Of a DNA stretch of 62,041 nucleotides, positions 35,495 to 43,800 are shown in pieces. Source of the stretch: Bdellovibrionales bacterium (GTDB lineage: Bacteria > Bdellovibrionota > Bdellovibrionia > Bdellovibrionales > UBA1609); assembly GCA_020630675.1 (NCBI GenBank), contig JAHDIR010000014.1, forward strand, positions 1-62,041, written 5' to 3'. The first letter of the stretch is position 1; each line of letters begins with the position of its first letter. The notes under the pieces were generated by a model. It was given only the letters and a program-made list of their open reading frames with translations. It was not told the DNA's origin and ran no database searches. The position numbers and the translations under genes are program-made.

Positions 35495-35711
35495 GCTAAT
35501 GTTAAAAAATTCGTAGAAGTTTTTTACAAAATAATCTATGAATAAAACGCTAAAAAAAATCTTCGTATCAAGGCAAAACAATTCTTCATAATTATTTCAC
35601 TCCAGCTCAGTATTTTGCTAGCATGACTTAAGTCGGTGTTTAATTAATTTTTTGAGCTAACCAAGGATGTATGCCCTTTCTCAAAAGTATTTTTGGAAGA
35701 GGTGAATCCAA

Positions 35712-36845
35712 ATGAAAAACTTATTTCTCTTAGTTCCGTGTTTGTTCCTAGTGTCGTGCAATAGTGCTAATTTCGATAGTAGCCCTGAAGCAGATGGTTT
35801 AGTCTTTAATATAATAGACTATGATGTGAATAAGTTTTCCTTAGATAGGCTTGTTTGTGATCCTTTTCAAGAAGGTCAAGCTTCTGCTACAAATGGACTA
35901 AAGGCCAGTCTATACAGTGTTTCTCCTGATAACCCCCAAGATATTGTCGAAGGTTTTTTAAAAAATGGAACTAAATCGACTCAAGATATTTATTTTTCTT
36001 CTTTGAATGTTCCCACAAGAGAGTTCTCTTTGGGGTTTCCTACTCAAACAGGAGGGGAAATTAAAAATGATGACGGTGAAATTATTAATGAGTGGTTTGC
36101 TTTAAGTATGGAAACAGAGCTTACTCTTGGCTTAGGCGATGAGGAGGGCTTATACGAATTAGCCATTTTATCTGATGATGGTTCAGTGATAAGTGCAAAA
36201 GATGCTTTTGGTAACTATCAAGTGGTTGTAGACAACAACGGCTATCATGAAACTCAACTAGGTTGTGGACAAACGTTTAATATGACTCGTGGTCAAACTT
36301 TACCAATTAAAATTGATTACTTTCAAGGCGTCAGGTATCACATCAGTGTTGTACCTATGTGGAGAAAAGTAACAGCCTCTACAGCTGCAGAACCACTTTG
36401 TGGACAAAAAGGAAATGACCTTTTCTTTGATTCTGAAAATGGATCGGCCCCGCAACCTGCTTATCAGGCATTATTAAGTCGTGGTTGGAAGCCGATGTCT
36501 GCAGATAACTGGAAAATTCCTGGAGTCGATCAAGGTGAGTTTAACCCTTGTGCTGGTGGTGAAGATCTAGAAATGAATAATTACGAGGTAGTAGAAAATA
36601 GCGAAGGTGTGATCACCATCACTTGGTCAACAGATCGTCCAGCAACCTCACAAGTACAGTTTAAAAATTTACGTACAGATAGAATGGAAACCACTCTTAG
36701 TGATAATATTTTAAGGTTAGAGCATTCAGTTCAAATTACTATTAGAAACAGAGCAGATGCTTTTCAATTCATAGGGATTTCAATTAGTAAAGACTTGGGT
36801 AAAGGTATTTCAGAGCCTTATACACTGAATATTCAAGCTCCTTAG
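35712..36845 (+). CDS. Predicted lipoprotein with C-terminal Ig/Fn3-like domain
   Basis: 377 residues with a signal peptide and lipobox (LFLLVPCLFLVSC, lipidation at about Cys16). The middle resembles a beta-sandwich ligand-binding region with DEEGLYELAILSDDGSVISA, somewhat like a PA14-type domain. The C-terminal 90 residues (GVITITWSTDRPATSQVQF) look like the Fn3-type domain found beside purple acid phosphatases. It has its own terminator. The function is unknown; surface binding or envelope structure is the most that can be suggested. Confidence 0.75.
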   Translation: MKNLFLLVPCLFLVSCNSANFDSSPEADGLVFNIIDYDVNKFSLDRLVCDPFQEGQASATNGLKASLYSVSPDNPQDIVEGFLKNGTKSTQDIYFSSLNVPTREFSLGFPTQTGGEIKNDDGEIINEWFALSMETELTLGLGDEEGLYELAILSDDGSVISAKDAFGNYQVVVDNNGYHETQLGCGQTFNMTRGQTLPIKIDYFQGVRYHISVVPMWRKVTASTAAEPLCGQKGNDLFFDSENGSAPQPAYQALLSRGWKPMSADNWKIPGVDQGEFNPCAGGEDLEMNNYEVVENSEGVITITWSTDRPATSQVQFKNLRTDRMETTLSDNILRLEHSVQITIRNRADAFQFIGISISKDLGKGISEPYTLNIQAP

Positions 36846-36869
36846 TTTATAGCTAAATTACATTTTCTT

Positions 36870-36905
36870 ACGGGTCACCTTGCGGTCAGGTGACCCGTTT
36901 TTTTT
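36870..36905 (+). terminator. Rho-independent terminator
   Basis: ACGGGTCACCT (36870-36880) pairs perfectly with AGGTGACCCGT (36888-36898) across a 7-base loop and runs into eight T. It ends transcription of the preceding lipoprotein gene. Confidence 0.92.
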
Positions 36906-37010
36906 AGCCTTAAGTATTATTTTGGGTGCTAAAGTATGTAAAGAAATTCTAACCTCGACTTTAAGAGTTTATAGCTTTGTCATTGATGTATTTAGTTTTA
37001 AACTAATTCT

Positions 37011-38075
37011 ATGAAAAAAATATTATCGATTTTAATTTTATTCGCTTTTTTTCCAACCTTAGCTTCTTGGAAAAGTAACATTAAAAAAACATACAGCAAA
37101 AGTGAGTTAAAAAAACGTCTCACAGATGAGCAATTTCGTATTACTCAAAATGATGGAACTGAAAGAGCTCATAAAAATGCCTATTGGAATAATAATGAGG
37201 CAGGTCTTTACGTTGATGTTGTTAAAGGTGAGCCTTTATTTAGCTCTAAAGATAAGTTTAAGTCAGGAACGGGTTGGCCGAGTTTTACAAAGCCATTGGT
37301 GGCAGATCATATTGTTTATAAAAAAGATCGAAGTGGATTCCGAACACGAACAGAAGTAAGAAGTAAATTTTCAGACTCTCACTTAGGACATGTGTTTGAC
37401 GATGGCCCAAAGCCAACGGGTAAAAGGTACTGTATTAATTCAGCTGCTTTACGCTTTATACCTGTCAAAGATCTAAAAGCACAGGGGTATGGTGAGTTTG
37501 TAAACGAATTTAAAAGTGATGCAACCTCAAAAATAGCCATTAGTAAACAAGTGGCTTATTTTGCCGGTGGTTGTTTTTGGTGTATGGAGGCTCCTTTTGA
37601 AAAAGTCAGTGGTGTTGAGCAAGCTATTTCAGGATACTCTGGGGGTATAAAAAAAAATCCCACCTATAAAGAGGTTTCTTCTGGAAAAACTTCTCATATT
37701 GAATCTGTAAAAATTGTCTATGACCCAACAAAAGTAACTTACCCAGAACTACTAAAAATTTATTGGCGACAAATTAAGCCTGTACAGGCGGGGGGTCAGT
37801 TTCATGACCATGGGCCGCAATATCGATCGGCCATCTTTTACAGCAATGAACAGGAAAAAAAACAGGCATTGAAATCCCTTGCCGATTTAAAAGCTCTTAA
37901 TCTTTTTGATGGCAAGAAAATTCACACAGAAATTATGGCCTTTAGAAGCTTTTACCCGGCCGAAGAGTACCATCAAGACTACTATAAAAAGAACCCTATT
38001 CGCTATAAAGTGTATCGACTGGGCTCGGGACGAGATGCCTATTTAAAGAAAATATGGGGAAAGAAAAAGAAGTAA
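37011..38075 (+). CDS. Exported methionine sulfoxide reductase, MsrB-MsrA fusion
   Basis: 354 residues: signal peptide (about 1-19), MsrB domain (about 25-155) with SGTGWPSF and catalytic Cys141 in [11 protein letters not shown], then MsrA domain (about 178-340) with GGCFWC (catalytic Cys188). MsrB reduces the R and MsrA the S epimer of methionine sulfoxide, so one periplasmic protein repairs both forms. The MsrB part lacks the CxxC pairs that bind zinc in many family members. The order B then A is the reverse of the common A-B fusion. No thioredoxin-like partner is adjacent. Confidence 0.92.
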   Translation: MKKILSILILFAFFPTLASWKSNIKKTYSKSELKKRLTDEQFRITQNDGTERAHKNAYWNNNEAGLYVDVVKGEPLFSSKDKFKSGTGWPSFTKPLVADHIVYKKDRSGFRTRTEVRSKFSDSHLGHVFDDGPKPTGKRYCINSAALRFIPVKDLKAQGYGEFVNEFKSDATSKIAISKQVAYFAGGCFWCMEAPFEKVSGVEQAISGYSGGIKKNPTYKEVSSGKTSHIESVKIVYDPTKVTYPELLKIYWRQIKPVQAGGQFHDHGPQYRSAIFYSNEQEKKQALKSLADLKALNLFDGKKIHTEIMAFRSFYPAEEYHQDYYKKNPIRYKVYRLGSGRDAYLKKIWGKKKK

Positions 38076-38091
38076 CGGTGTTTTGGGTATA

Positions 38092-38123
38092 AAAAAAGCC
38101 AGTATTAAAATACTGGCTTTTTT
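38092..38123. terminator. Bidirectional terminator between msrBA and hup
   Basis: AAAAAAGCCAGTATT (38092-38106) and AATACTGGCTTTTTT (38109-38123) form a 15-base perfect stem with A-rich and T-rich feet. It can end transcripts arriving from both convergent genes. Confidence 0.9.
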
Positions 38124-38144
38124 AAAATCAAAATAAAAAGGAAA

Positions 38145-38423
38145 TTACTTACCTTTTAAAAGAGATTTGAACTCAGATCCTGGACGGAACTTAGGGTACC
38201 AAGCAGCAGGAATTTTGATGGCTTTACCAGTTTGTGGGTTACGGCCAGTTCTCGCTTTTCTTTTAGTTTTAGTGAATGTACCAAAACCAACTAATTTTAC
38301 TTCGTCACCTTTTTTTACAGACTTACGGATGATATCTACAGTTGCATCTAGCATTCTTTCAGTTTGAGCTTTTGTAGTTTCAGTGTGGTTAGCAATTTTC
38401 TCAATTAATTGAGCTTTATTCAT
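38145..38423 (-). CDS. hup: HU-family DNA-binding protein
   Basis: 92-residue nucleoid protein of the HU/IHF family. The N-terminal dimerisation helices (MNKAQLIEKIANHTETTKAQ) and the DNA-binding arm (GFGTFTKTKRKARTGRNPQT) with IKIPAAWYPKFRPG are complete. It bends and compacts DNA as a dimer. GGGAG lies upstream of the ATG. An insertion-free arm with PAAWYPKF, rather than the usual AAxxxPxF, is a minor variant. Confidence 0.95.
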   Translation of the reverse strand: MNKAQLIEKIANHTETTKAQTERMLDATVDIIRKSVKKGDEVKLVGFGTFTKTKRKARTGRNPQTGKAIKIPAAWYPKFRPGSEFKSLLKGK

Positions 38424-38476
38424 AGTGTGTTCTCCCGTTGTAAAAACATGAGTTGATTAATTGTTTACTTATTTAA

Positions 38477-38505
38477 ATTGAACTCTTTGTTTGTATATGG
38501 GTCAA
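38477..38505 (-). promoter_or_regulatory. Sigma-70-type promoter of hup
   Basis: On the minus strand TTGACC (38505-38500) and TTCAAT (38482-38477) are separated by 17 bases, about 55 bases upstream of the HU start codon. Confidence 0.5.
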
Positions 38506-38554
38506 CCGTAATTTATAAAAAAAAGCACTTTTTTTAATAAATGATGATTTTTTT

Positions 38555-38617
38555 TGGCCACAGGCTTTTAAAATAGAAGATCCTGCCTATAAAAACCGCG
38601 ACTGTGGCCATTTTTTT
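38555..38617 (+). repeat. Inverted repeat with T-run upstream of yacG
   Basis: TGGCCACAG (38555-38563) is repeated inverted as CTGTGGCCA (38602-38610), 38 bases apart, and is followed by seven T. It lies between the divergent hup and yacG genes. It could be a long-loop hairpin in the yacG leader or a two-site operator; nothing decides between these. Confidence 0.4.
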
Positions 38618-38663
38618 CAAATTATTAGATGAATTTTTAAGCAAATAAAAGTAACTATAGTTT

Positions 38664-38870
38664 ATGAAAGTTAAATGTCCTAGGTGCAAAACAGAAACAG
38701 TTTACTCTTCAAAAAATGAGTTTCGTCCCTTTTGTTCGGAACGTTGTCGCTTAATAGATCTTGGCGCTTGGGCCGAGGGCAGTTATGTCGTTGTCGATAA
38801 CGAGGGCGCTTCAGTAGACGAACGGGTAGATAGAACTGCACCCGTACAAAAAAAAACAGAAGAGATTTAA
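38664..38870 (+). CDS. yacG: YacG-type zinc protein (DNA gyrase inhibitor family)
   Basis: 68-residue zinc-binding protein. Cysteines 5, 8, 24 and 28 (VKCPRCK and RPFCSERCRLIDLGAWAEGSY) match the YacG signature. In E. coli YacG binds GyrB and inhibits DNA gyrase; the same role is inferred here. The acidic C-terminal tail is usual. Its stop codon lies within the terminator stem. Confidence 0.92.
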   Translation: MKVKCPRCKTETVYSSKNEFRPFCSERCRLIDLGAWAEGSYVVVDNEGASVDERVDRTAPVQKKTEEI

Positions 38871-38885
38871 ATCTCTTCTGTTTTT
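38852..38885 (+). terminator. Terminator of yacG, overlapping its stop codon
   Basis: A perfect 28-base palindrome (AACAGAAGAGATTT and its complement, 38855-38882) is preceded by A and followed by T (to 38885). The stop codon at 38868-38870 is at the hairpin centre. The A/T-flanked symmetry means it can also serve the convergent lipoprotein gene. Confidence 0.85.
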
Positions 38886-38916
38886 AACAAATATAAAATT
38901 TTAAACCGACTTATTT

Positions 38917-39573
38917 TTAACGGTACTGGTTGTACTGATTAAATTGGTTATACTCTCTCATTGAAGCCGTTCCAACAATTTCACCATCGACAGTTAAGCT
39001 TAGACTAAAGTTGGGTTGATTAGGGTCACCTTCTCCATAAAGAGACATGCCATTTCGACCTTGATGATGACTTTCTAAGTTGATGAAAAAATCATTGTTT
39101 TGATTTCTTGGCTCAATGACCGAGTGAAAAGTATACAAATGGGCAGGGCTTCCATTGTAGTCATTTCTAGCATAAATGGAGACAGTCACTTGATTGTTAT
39201 TCTGATAATAAAGTTCAATTCGAGCTGGCTCTGTTTTCCAACGAGTACAGCGGTTGGCCGCCGAGCTAGCAATAGAACCAATTACTGATTCCACAGACCC
39301 GTCATAATAAATGCTAGGAATATTACAGCCTCTAGGGGATGCCTTTATAATCATCTCATACAAATCAATATCTAAGACTTCCATTTCTCCAAGAACAACT
39401 TTTTGACCATTGTAAACACCAGTTGTTCTACCGCAAATTGGGTCATTGGGGTTGATTCGACAATGCTCACCCGTAGGTTTAACAGGGGTCGTTGCCGATT
39501 TTTTATCATCACCACAATTGGTTAATAGGGGTAACGCTAATAAAAGTAAAAAAATTAGTTTAATGGGTTTCAT
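38917..39573 (-). CDS. Predicted lipoprotein, unknown function
   Basis: 218 residues with signal peptide and lipobox (LLLLALPLLTNC, lipidation at Cys20). Three further cysteines in the mature part (CRINPNDPICG and RGCN) and RCTRW suggest disulfides. The C-terminus is Asn/Gln/Tyr-rich (EYNQFNQYNQYR), unusual for a folded domain. GAGGAGG precedes the ATG. I do not recognise the family. Confidence 0.75.
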   Translation of the reverse strand: MKPIKLIFLLLLALPLLTNCGDDKKSATTPVKPTGEHCRINPNDPICGRTTGVYNGQKVVLGEMEVLDIDLYEMIIKASPRGCNIPSIYYDGSVESVIGSIASSAANRCTRWKTEPARIELYYQNNNQVTVSIYARNDYNGSPAHLYTFHSVIEPRNQNNDFFINLESHHQGRNGMSLYGEGDPNQPNFSLSLTVDGEIVGTASMREYNQFNQYNQYR

Positions 39574-39747
39574 AACTCCATCCTCCTCACTACCTTCAGT
39601 TAGTTCAGGAATTGTGCCATCTCAACTGTCAATAAATTGTTGTACAGGTAAAATTTATAGAGCATTGACGTAAATTGTCGCTTTAGAATGACAAAAACCA
39701 GACCCGTGAAGGATTGGCAGATCAAATGTTTAAGACTAAAATAAGGT

Positions 39748-40569
39748 ATGTCAGATGTAGAAAAAGACCAGTTGAGTCTGAAAGAACGTATTTATATCAT
39801 TATATTTGAGGCCGACACTAAGAAGGGAAAGGCTTTTGATGTTTTTCTACTTTGGGCCATTCTTTTAAGTATAGTCATTGTTTTACTAGAAAGTGTACAA
39901 AGCCTAAGAGAGCTTTTTGGCTTTCACTTTAGAGTTTTGGAGTGGGTGTTAACGGTTCTTTTCCTTATAGAGTATGTATTTAGAATTTATTGCGCTAGAG
40001 ATCGCCTTAAGTACTTATTTAGTTTCTTTGGTTTAGTCGATATTTTATCTATATTGCCGACGTTTCTAAGCGTCTTTGTTGTGGGGTCTCACTCCCTTTT
40101 GGTTATTCGTGGCTTGCGCTTATTAAGAATATTCAGGGTGTTTAAATTGGGCCGCCACACCAAGGCCGCAGGTATTCTTTTAACAGCTTTACAGGCCAGT
40201 CGAGCCAAAATCACTGTGTTTTTAGGGGCTGTCTTAGCTTTAGTGCTAGTGATGGGCTCTTTGATGTATTTAATAGAAGGGGCCGAGTCAGGGTTTTCAA
40301 GTATTCCTCGAGCTATGTATTGGGCGGTCGTAACCATGACGACTGTAGGGTATGGTGATATTGTTCCACAAACTCCTTTAGGGCAAGGTTTGGCCGCTTT
40401 AATCATGATTTGTGGTTATGGCATCATTGCTGTGCCAACAGGTATTGTTTCGGCAGAGCTTGCCAATGTGGAGTCTCAAAATGAGAATCTTCGTCATTGC
40501 AAATCTTGTTCATCACCCATAGCAAATAACAATGCTCAGTACTGTCATCAATGCGGTCATAAGTTATAA
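39748..40569 (+). CDS. Voltage-gated-type K+ channel with C-terminal zinc ribbon
   Basis: 273-residue inner-membrane channel. Six membrane segments can be traced; S4 carries regularly spaced arginines (VIRGLRLLRIFRVFKLGRHT) and the selectivity filter is TTVGYGD (198-204). This is the Kv/KvAP-type plan. After S6, instead of a coiled coil or ligand domain, the protein ends in a zinc-ribbon-like CxxC-x11-CxxC (Cys251, 254, 266, 269). The ribbon is short and cytoplasmic and may tetramerise or gate the channel; that is inference. Confidence 0.9.
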   Translation: MSDVEKDQLSLKERIYIIIFEADTKKGKAFDVFLLWAILLSIVIVLLESVQSLRELFGFHFRVLEWVLTVLFLIEYVFRIYCARDRLKYLFSFFGLVDILSILPTFLSVFVVGSHSLLVIRGLRLLRIFRVFKLGRHTKAAGILLTALQASRAKITVFLGAVLALVLVMGSLMYLIEGAESGFSSIPRAMYWAVVTMTTVGYGDIVPQTPLGQGLAALIMICGYGIIAVPTGIVSAELANVESQNENLRHCKSCSSPIANNNAQYCHQCGHKL

Positions 40570-40570
40570 C

Positions 40571-42481
40571 TTATTTATGTGAGCTGGCCGGTAGGCGTTG
40601 AGAATTTTGATGGGGAAGGTTTCTTGGCTGAGTTCTGAGGGCTCTATTTTGTTGAGCAATCCAGTTTTTCATTTTATGCCAATGAGCATATTTAGACTTA
40701 TCGTATTTAATCAAACTTTTACTTTGTTTAGATAAAGAGTCATAAGGGTCTTTGGCCGGAACTCTTTGTAAACGATTTTTTTTCATATACTGAATAATAT
40801 AATAAGTCTCGCGAGCATTTTTACTTATATCGTTCTTTAAAGACTTAACTTTAATGCCAGATCGACTCAGTCTTTGTAGTTTACTTTCTTTTTGTAAAAC
40901 GAGCTGTGTTTTGTATTGTTGATTTAACTGGTTTAAAGTTTGAAAGCCCAAGCTTTTTTGACGATTAAACTCACAACCTTTAATGGCTTGGTTGCGGCTA
41001 CAAGCATTGATGTAAGATTGATGATGAACTTCAAATATACTTTTACTTTGTGGAACCATTAGTTGACCATTAGGAAAGCGAGTGAACCCTTTCAGTGGAC
41101 CTTTTTTAATGGGTTTTCCTTTGGGTAAAAAGTTTTCTAAATTAAATTTTGGACTGGATGCCAATGATCGCCCAGAACCACCGGCCCCAGCTCTACGGCC
41201 GGCATAGCCAGAGCCACCTCCACCTGAGCCTTTAAACCTAGAAATAAAACCTTTTCCAGATCCACTGCCTCGAATAATTTTTCCGTCTTTAGTTTTTTGA
41301 TAACCTCTGGATGCGGCATTGGCAGTTCCGCCACTTCCACCAGCGGCTCCTCCTCCGGCCCCACCAGGTAAGGCACTAGCACCACCCGTTGGTGCCCCGC
41401 CCTCGGCTCCGCTATCATTGGGTAGTTGACTTGGGTCTAAACCGTTAAAGGTTTGTTTAGAGTTAATTTCAAATGGGTTGTCTGGAGGGTTATCAAGTAA
41501 GTCTTCATCGGTGCCATCACCAGTGGATGCGATATCAAGTTGCCCATCAGGCTCTTCATCGTTAGCCTGGTCGTTGGCATCAAAGCACAAAGGATTGTTT
41601 TCTTTGGCTCCTGGTTGGTTACATAAGTGTATAATACAAGCTGGGTTATTGTTTGCCTGCTCTTCATCTTCGCACGGGTCTTCTGTTGTGTCATTTAAGG
41701 CTTGGTTTTCACAGCTTTGTGCGTCTATGCGGGCTTTATTAACAGCCATTTGTAAGCCTTGCTCCATAGTGACATTAGCGCTTAAGAACTGACAATCTCT
41801 TCGTGCTTTTTTGATTTTGTCACAATGTTCTTGTAGAGCAGTGTTACTACTACTGATATTTTGGCAGTAGTCTATATTACAACTGCTTGTGCAATCAAAA
41901 ATTTGTTTGGTGCAAATACCGATGGCAGCTGCACTCATAACATTAGTGAGCTGTAATATTTTTTTATTAGCCTGACAACTGGCCTGAATGCTTGAAATAT
42001 TAGCTGCATGTTGAACATAAGTCAGAGCAGTTTGCAGAGTGCTCATATAGTCGGCCACCCCAGGCCCTTCGCACTCACCGGAAGATAAATCTGTACAGCA
42101 AGAATTTGCATTAGCTTGACTGTCAGTGCAGGCTTTTTGAGTGCCACCTAAGTCTTCTGGCGGGCGTGAAGATTGGCTTTCATCGGAGCTAGAATCTCCT
42201 GTTTCAAGATCTCCTTTTGTGGTACTGCCAGCGATTGATTGATTTCGTATGTAGCATAGGCTTTCATCAGCATCCCAATAGCCACCAGCTTGTTGTGCAC
42301 AAGTTCTTGAATTTAGATCTTGAACAGGTCTTATTCCCAAGCATTGATAATCATTATATGTACCGCCTCTTCTTTCACAATCTCTCATTAATTTAACAAT
42401 ACTAGTGTTTCCATACACACTAGGGCTTATTAAAGAAAATAAAAAAAACAGGTTTATGATAAGGCTAAAAAATAATCTCAT
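40571..42481 (-). CDS. Large exported Cys-rich and Gly-rich protein
   Basis: 636 residues from ATG 42481 (an alternative ATG is at 42496; neither has a clear ribosome binding site). It has a signal peptide (RLFFSLIINLFFLFSLISPSVYG), then a Cys-rich region to about residue 310 with many CxxC-like and paired cysteines. An acidic Asp/Asn-rich stretch follows, then a Gly/Ala/Ser-rich low-complexity segment (about 370-450), and a basic helical tail. The layout suggests an exported, disulfide-rich surface or matrix protein. No known family is recognised. Confidence 0.7.
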   Translation of the reverse strand: MRLFFSLIINLFFLFSLISPSVYGNTSIVKLMRDCERRGGTYNDYQCLGIRPVQDLNSRTCAQQAGGYWDADESLCYIRNQSIAGSTTKGDLETGDSSSDESQSSRPPEDLGGTQKACTDSQANANSCCTDLSSGECEGPGVADYMSTLQTALTYVQHAANISSIQASCQANKKILQLTNVMSAAAIGICTKQIFDCTSSCNIDYCQNISSSNTALQEHCDKIKKARRDCQFLSANVTMEQGLQMAVNKARIDAQSCENQALNDTTEDPCEDEEQANNNPACIIHLCNQPGAKENNPLCFDANDQANDEEPDGQLDIASTGDGTDEDLLDNPPDNPFEINSKQTFNGLDPSQLPNDSGAEGGAPTGGASALPGGAGGGAAGGSGGTANAASRGYQKTKDGKIIRGSGSGKGFISRFKGSGGGGSGYAGRRAGAGGSGRSLASSPKFNLENFLPKGKPIKKGPLKGFTRFPNGQLMVPQSKSIFEVHHQSYINACSRNQAIKGCEFNRQKSLGFQTLNQLNQQYKTQLVLQKESKLQRLSRSGIKVKSLKNDISKNARETYYIIQYMKKNRLQRVPAKDPYDSLSKQSKSLIKYDKSKYAHWHKMKNWIAQQNRALRTQPRNLPHQNSQRLPASSHK

Positions 42482-42680
42482 ATCTAGATTATACATCGGA
42501 AAAACTGTATCAATACTAAAAAGAATATTGTGTTCTAAATTGAGACAGAGCTAAAGCTCGACGAAAGGCCTTTTGTTATTGCCTTACGGGAGATAGGCAT
42601 GTTTAACAGCTTAAATTTAAGTGAGTGAGCCACAATAAAAAAAGTGGCTTTGGTTTAAGTAGAAGTTAAGACTTTTGTAT

Positions 42681-43706
42681 TTAAATAAAAATACCTAGTT
42701 GTTTGGCGAGTTCAATCCAGCGGTGATCTTGAGCAATAAGTTTGGCTGGTTTCATAAGTTCAGTGATAGGGGTGCGCGTGACAATGCCATTTTTATAAAC
42801 AGCAGCTTTGCCCCAGTCATTTTCTTGTATCATTCGGCTCACTTCTACGCCCATAGCTAAAGTTAAAAAACGATCGGTAGTGGTGGGAGCTTTACTTCGT
42901 TGTAAATGCCCTAAAACAACATGACGACTTTCCCAACGAGTTTCTGTCATAGCCCAACTTGATAAACGCTCAGCAATACCACCGTATCTTTCTTTTTGTG
43001 GAGAATTCTCTACTGTAAAAGCAACTTCTGGGGCTCCACCTTTAGCAAAAGCTCCCTCAGAGACAACACAAAGAAGCCCGCGCTGTTGTTTCTTTTTTTC
43101 TTTTATAAACTTTAACAATTCGGTTTTATCAAAGGGTCGCTCAGGCACTAAAATAATATCTGAGTAAGAGGCCAGTCCACCACCCAAAGCAATCCAACCA
43201 GCTGTTCTTCCCATAACTTCAACAAAAATAATTCGCTTATGAGCATCAGCCGTAGACCTCAAAGCATCGACGGCTTCAGCGACAACAGAGCAAGCCGTGT
43301 CGTAACCAAAAGTAATATCTGTACCATTTAAATCATTATCAATAGTTTTAGGAACACCAATCAAAGGAATTTCATTTTTAAACGGGGTCAGCCCAGAAAA
43401 AGTACCATCGCCCCCAGCAACGACAAGACCATCAAGTTTTAATTGACTATAACCTTTTAGAAACTCTTTTTCTCGGCCACGAGTTCCACAATTATTTGAA
43501 GTGCCAATAAAAGTTCCGGCATTGTTATGAAGCCCATAAAGATCTTTGAGAGTTAAGGTTCTTGCATTTTGGTTAAAGATTCCTTCAAAGCCATCGATAA
43601 TTCCAACCACTTCGTGTTGATTTGTGATTAAACTTTTTCCGACAGCTTCAATAATTCCATTTAACCCAGGGGCATCTCCACCACCTGTTAAAATTCCAAT
43701 TCTCAT
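42681..43706 (-). CDS. pfkA: 6-phosphofructokinase
   Basis: Phosphorylates fructose-6-phosphate in glycolysis. 341 residues starting at MRIGILTGGGDAPGLN; ATG 43706 is preferred over the ATG at 43739 because the protein then starts directly at the first strand of the fold. The donor site reads GGDGT (Gly101), which favours ATP over pyrophosphate, while PKTIDND has Lys120 where E. coli PfkA has Gly. This Gly/Lys combination is known in ATP-using enzymes of the mixed-substrate group. Asp123 is the catalytic base. The donor is an inference. Confidence 0.93.
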   Translation of the reverse strand: MRIGILTGGGDAPGLNGIIEAVGKSLITNQHEVVGIIDGFEGIFNQNARTLTLKDLYGLHNNAGTFIGTSNNCGTRGREKEFLKGYSQLKLDGLVVAGGDGTFSGLTPFKNEIPLIGVPKTIDNDLNGTDITFGYDTACSVVAEAVDALRSTADAHKRIIFVEVMGRTAGWIALGGGLASYSDIILVPERPFDKTELLKFIKEKKKQQRGLLCVVSEGAFAKGGAPEVAFTVENSPQKERYGGIAERLSSWAMTETRWESRHVVLGHLQRSKAPTTTDRFLTLAMGVEVSRMIQENDWGKAAVYKNGIVTRTPITELMKPAKLIAQDHRWIELAKQLGIFI

Positions 43707-43739
43707 AGTTATCTCATTTTTAAATGGGTTTAAAAACAC

Positions 43740-43765
43740 AGTAGCTACTCATATGAGTAGCTACT
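43740..43765 (-). terminator. Perfect 26-base palindrome, probable terminator of the vWA gene
   Basis: AGTAGCTACTCAT (43740-43752) is followed immediately by its exact complement ATGAGTAGCTACT. On the minus strand it lies 36 bases after the vWA lipoprotein stop and is followed by GTGTTTTT. It is also 34 bases upstream of the pfkA start, so an operator role for pfkA is possible. Confidence 0.55.
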
Positions 43766-43800
43766 TTAAAAGTATAGCAAAGAATAGATCGAATTGTTAC

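Noticed and set aside
35484-35497. GG-N9-GC pattern in the flgE terminator
   Set aside because: Spacing is one base short of the invariant 10 and the bases belong to the terminator stem and T-run.
41137-41792. Several open frames on both strands inside the Gly/Cys-rich protein gene
   Set aside because: They are frame shadows of repeated GGN and Asp/Asn codons; the main frame has a signal peptide and continuous coding.
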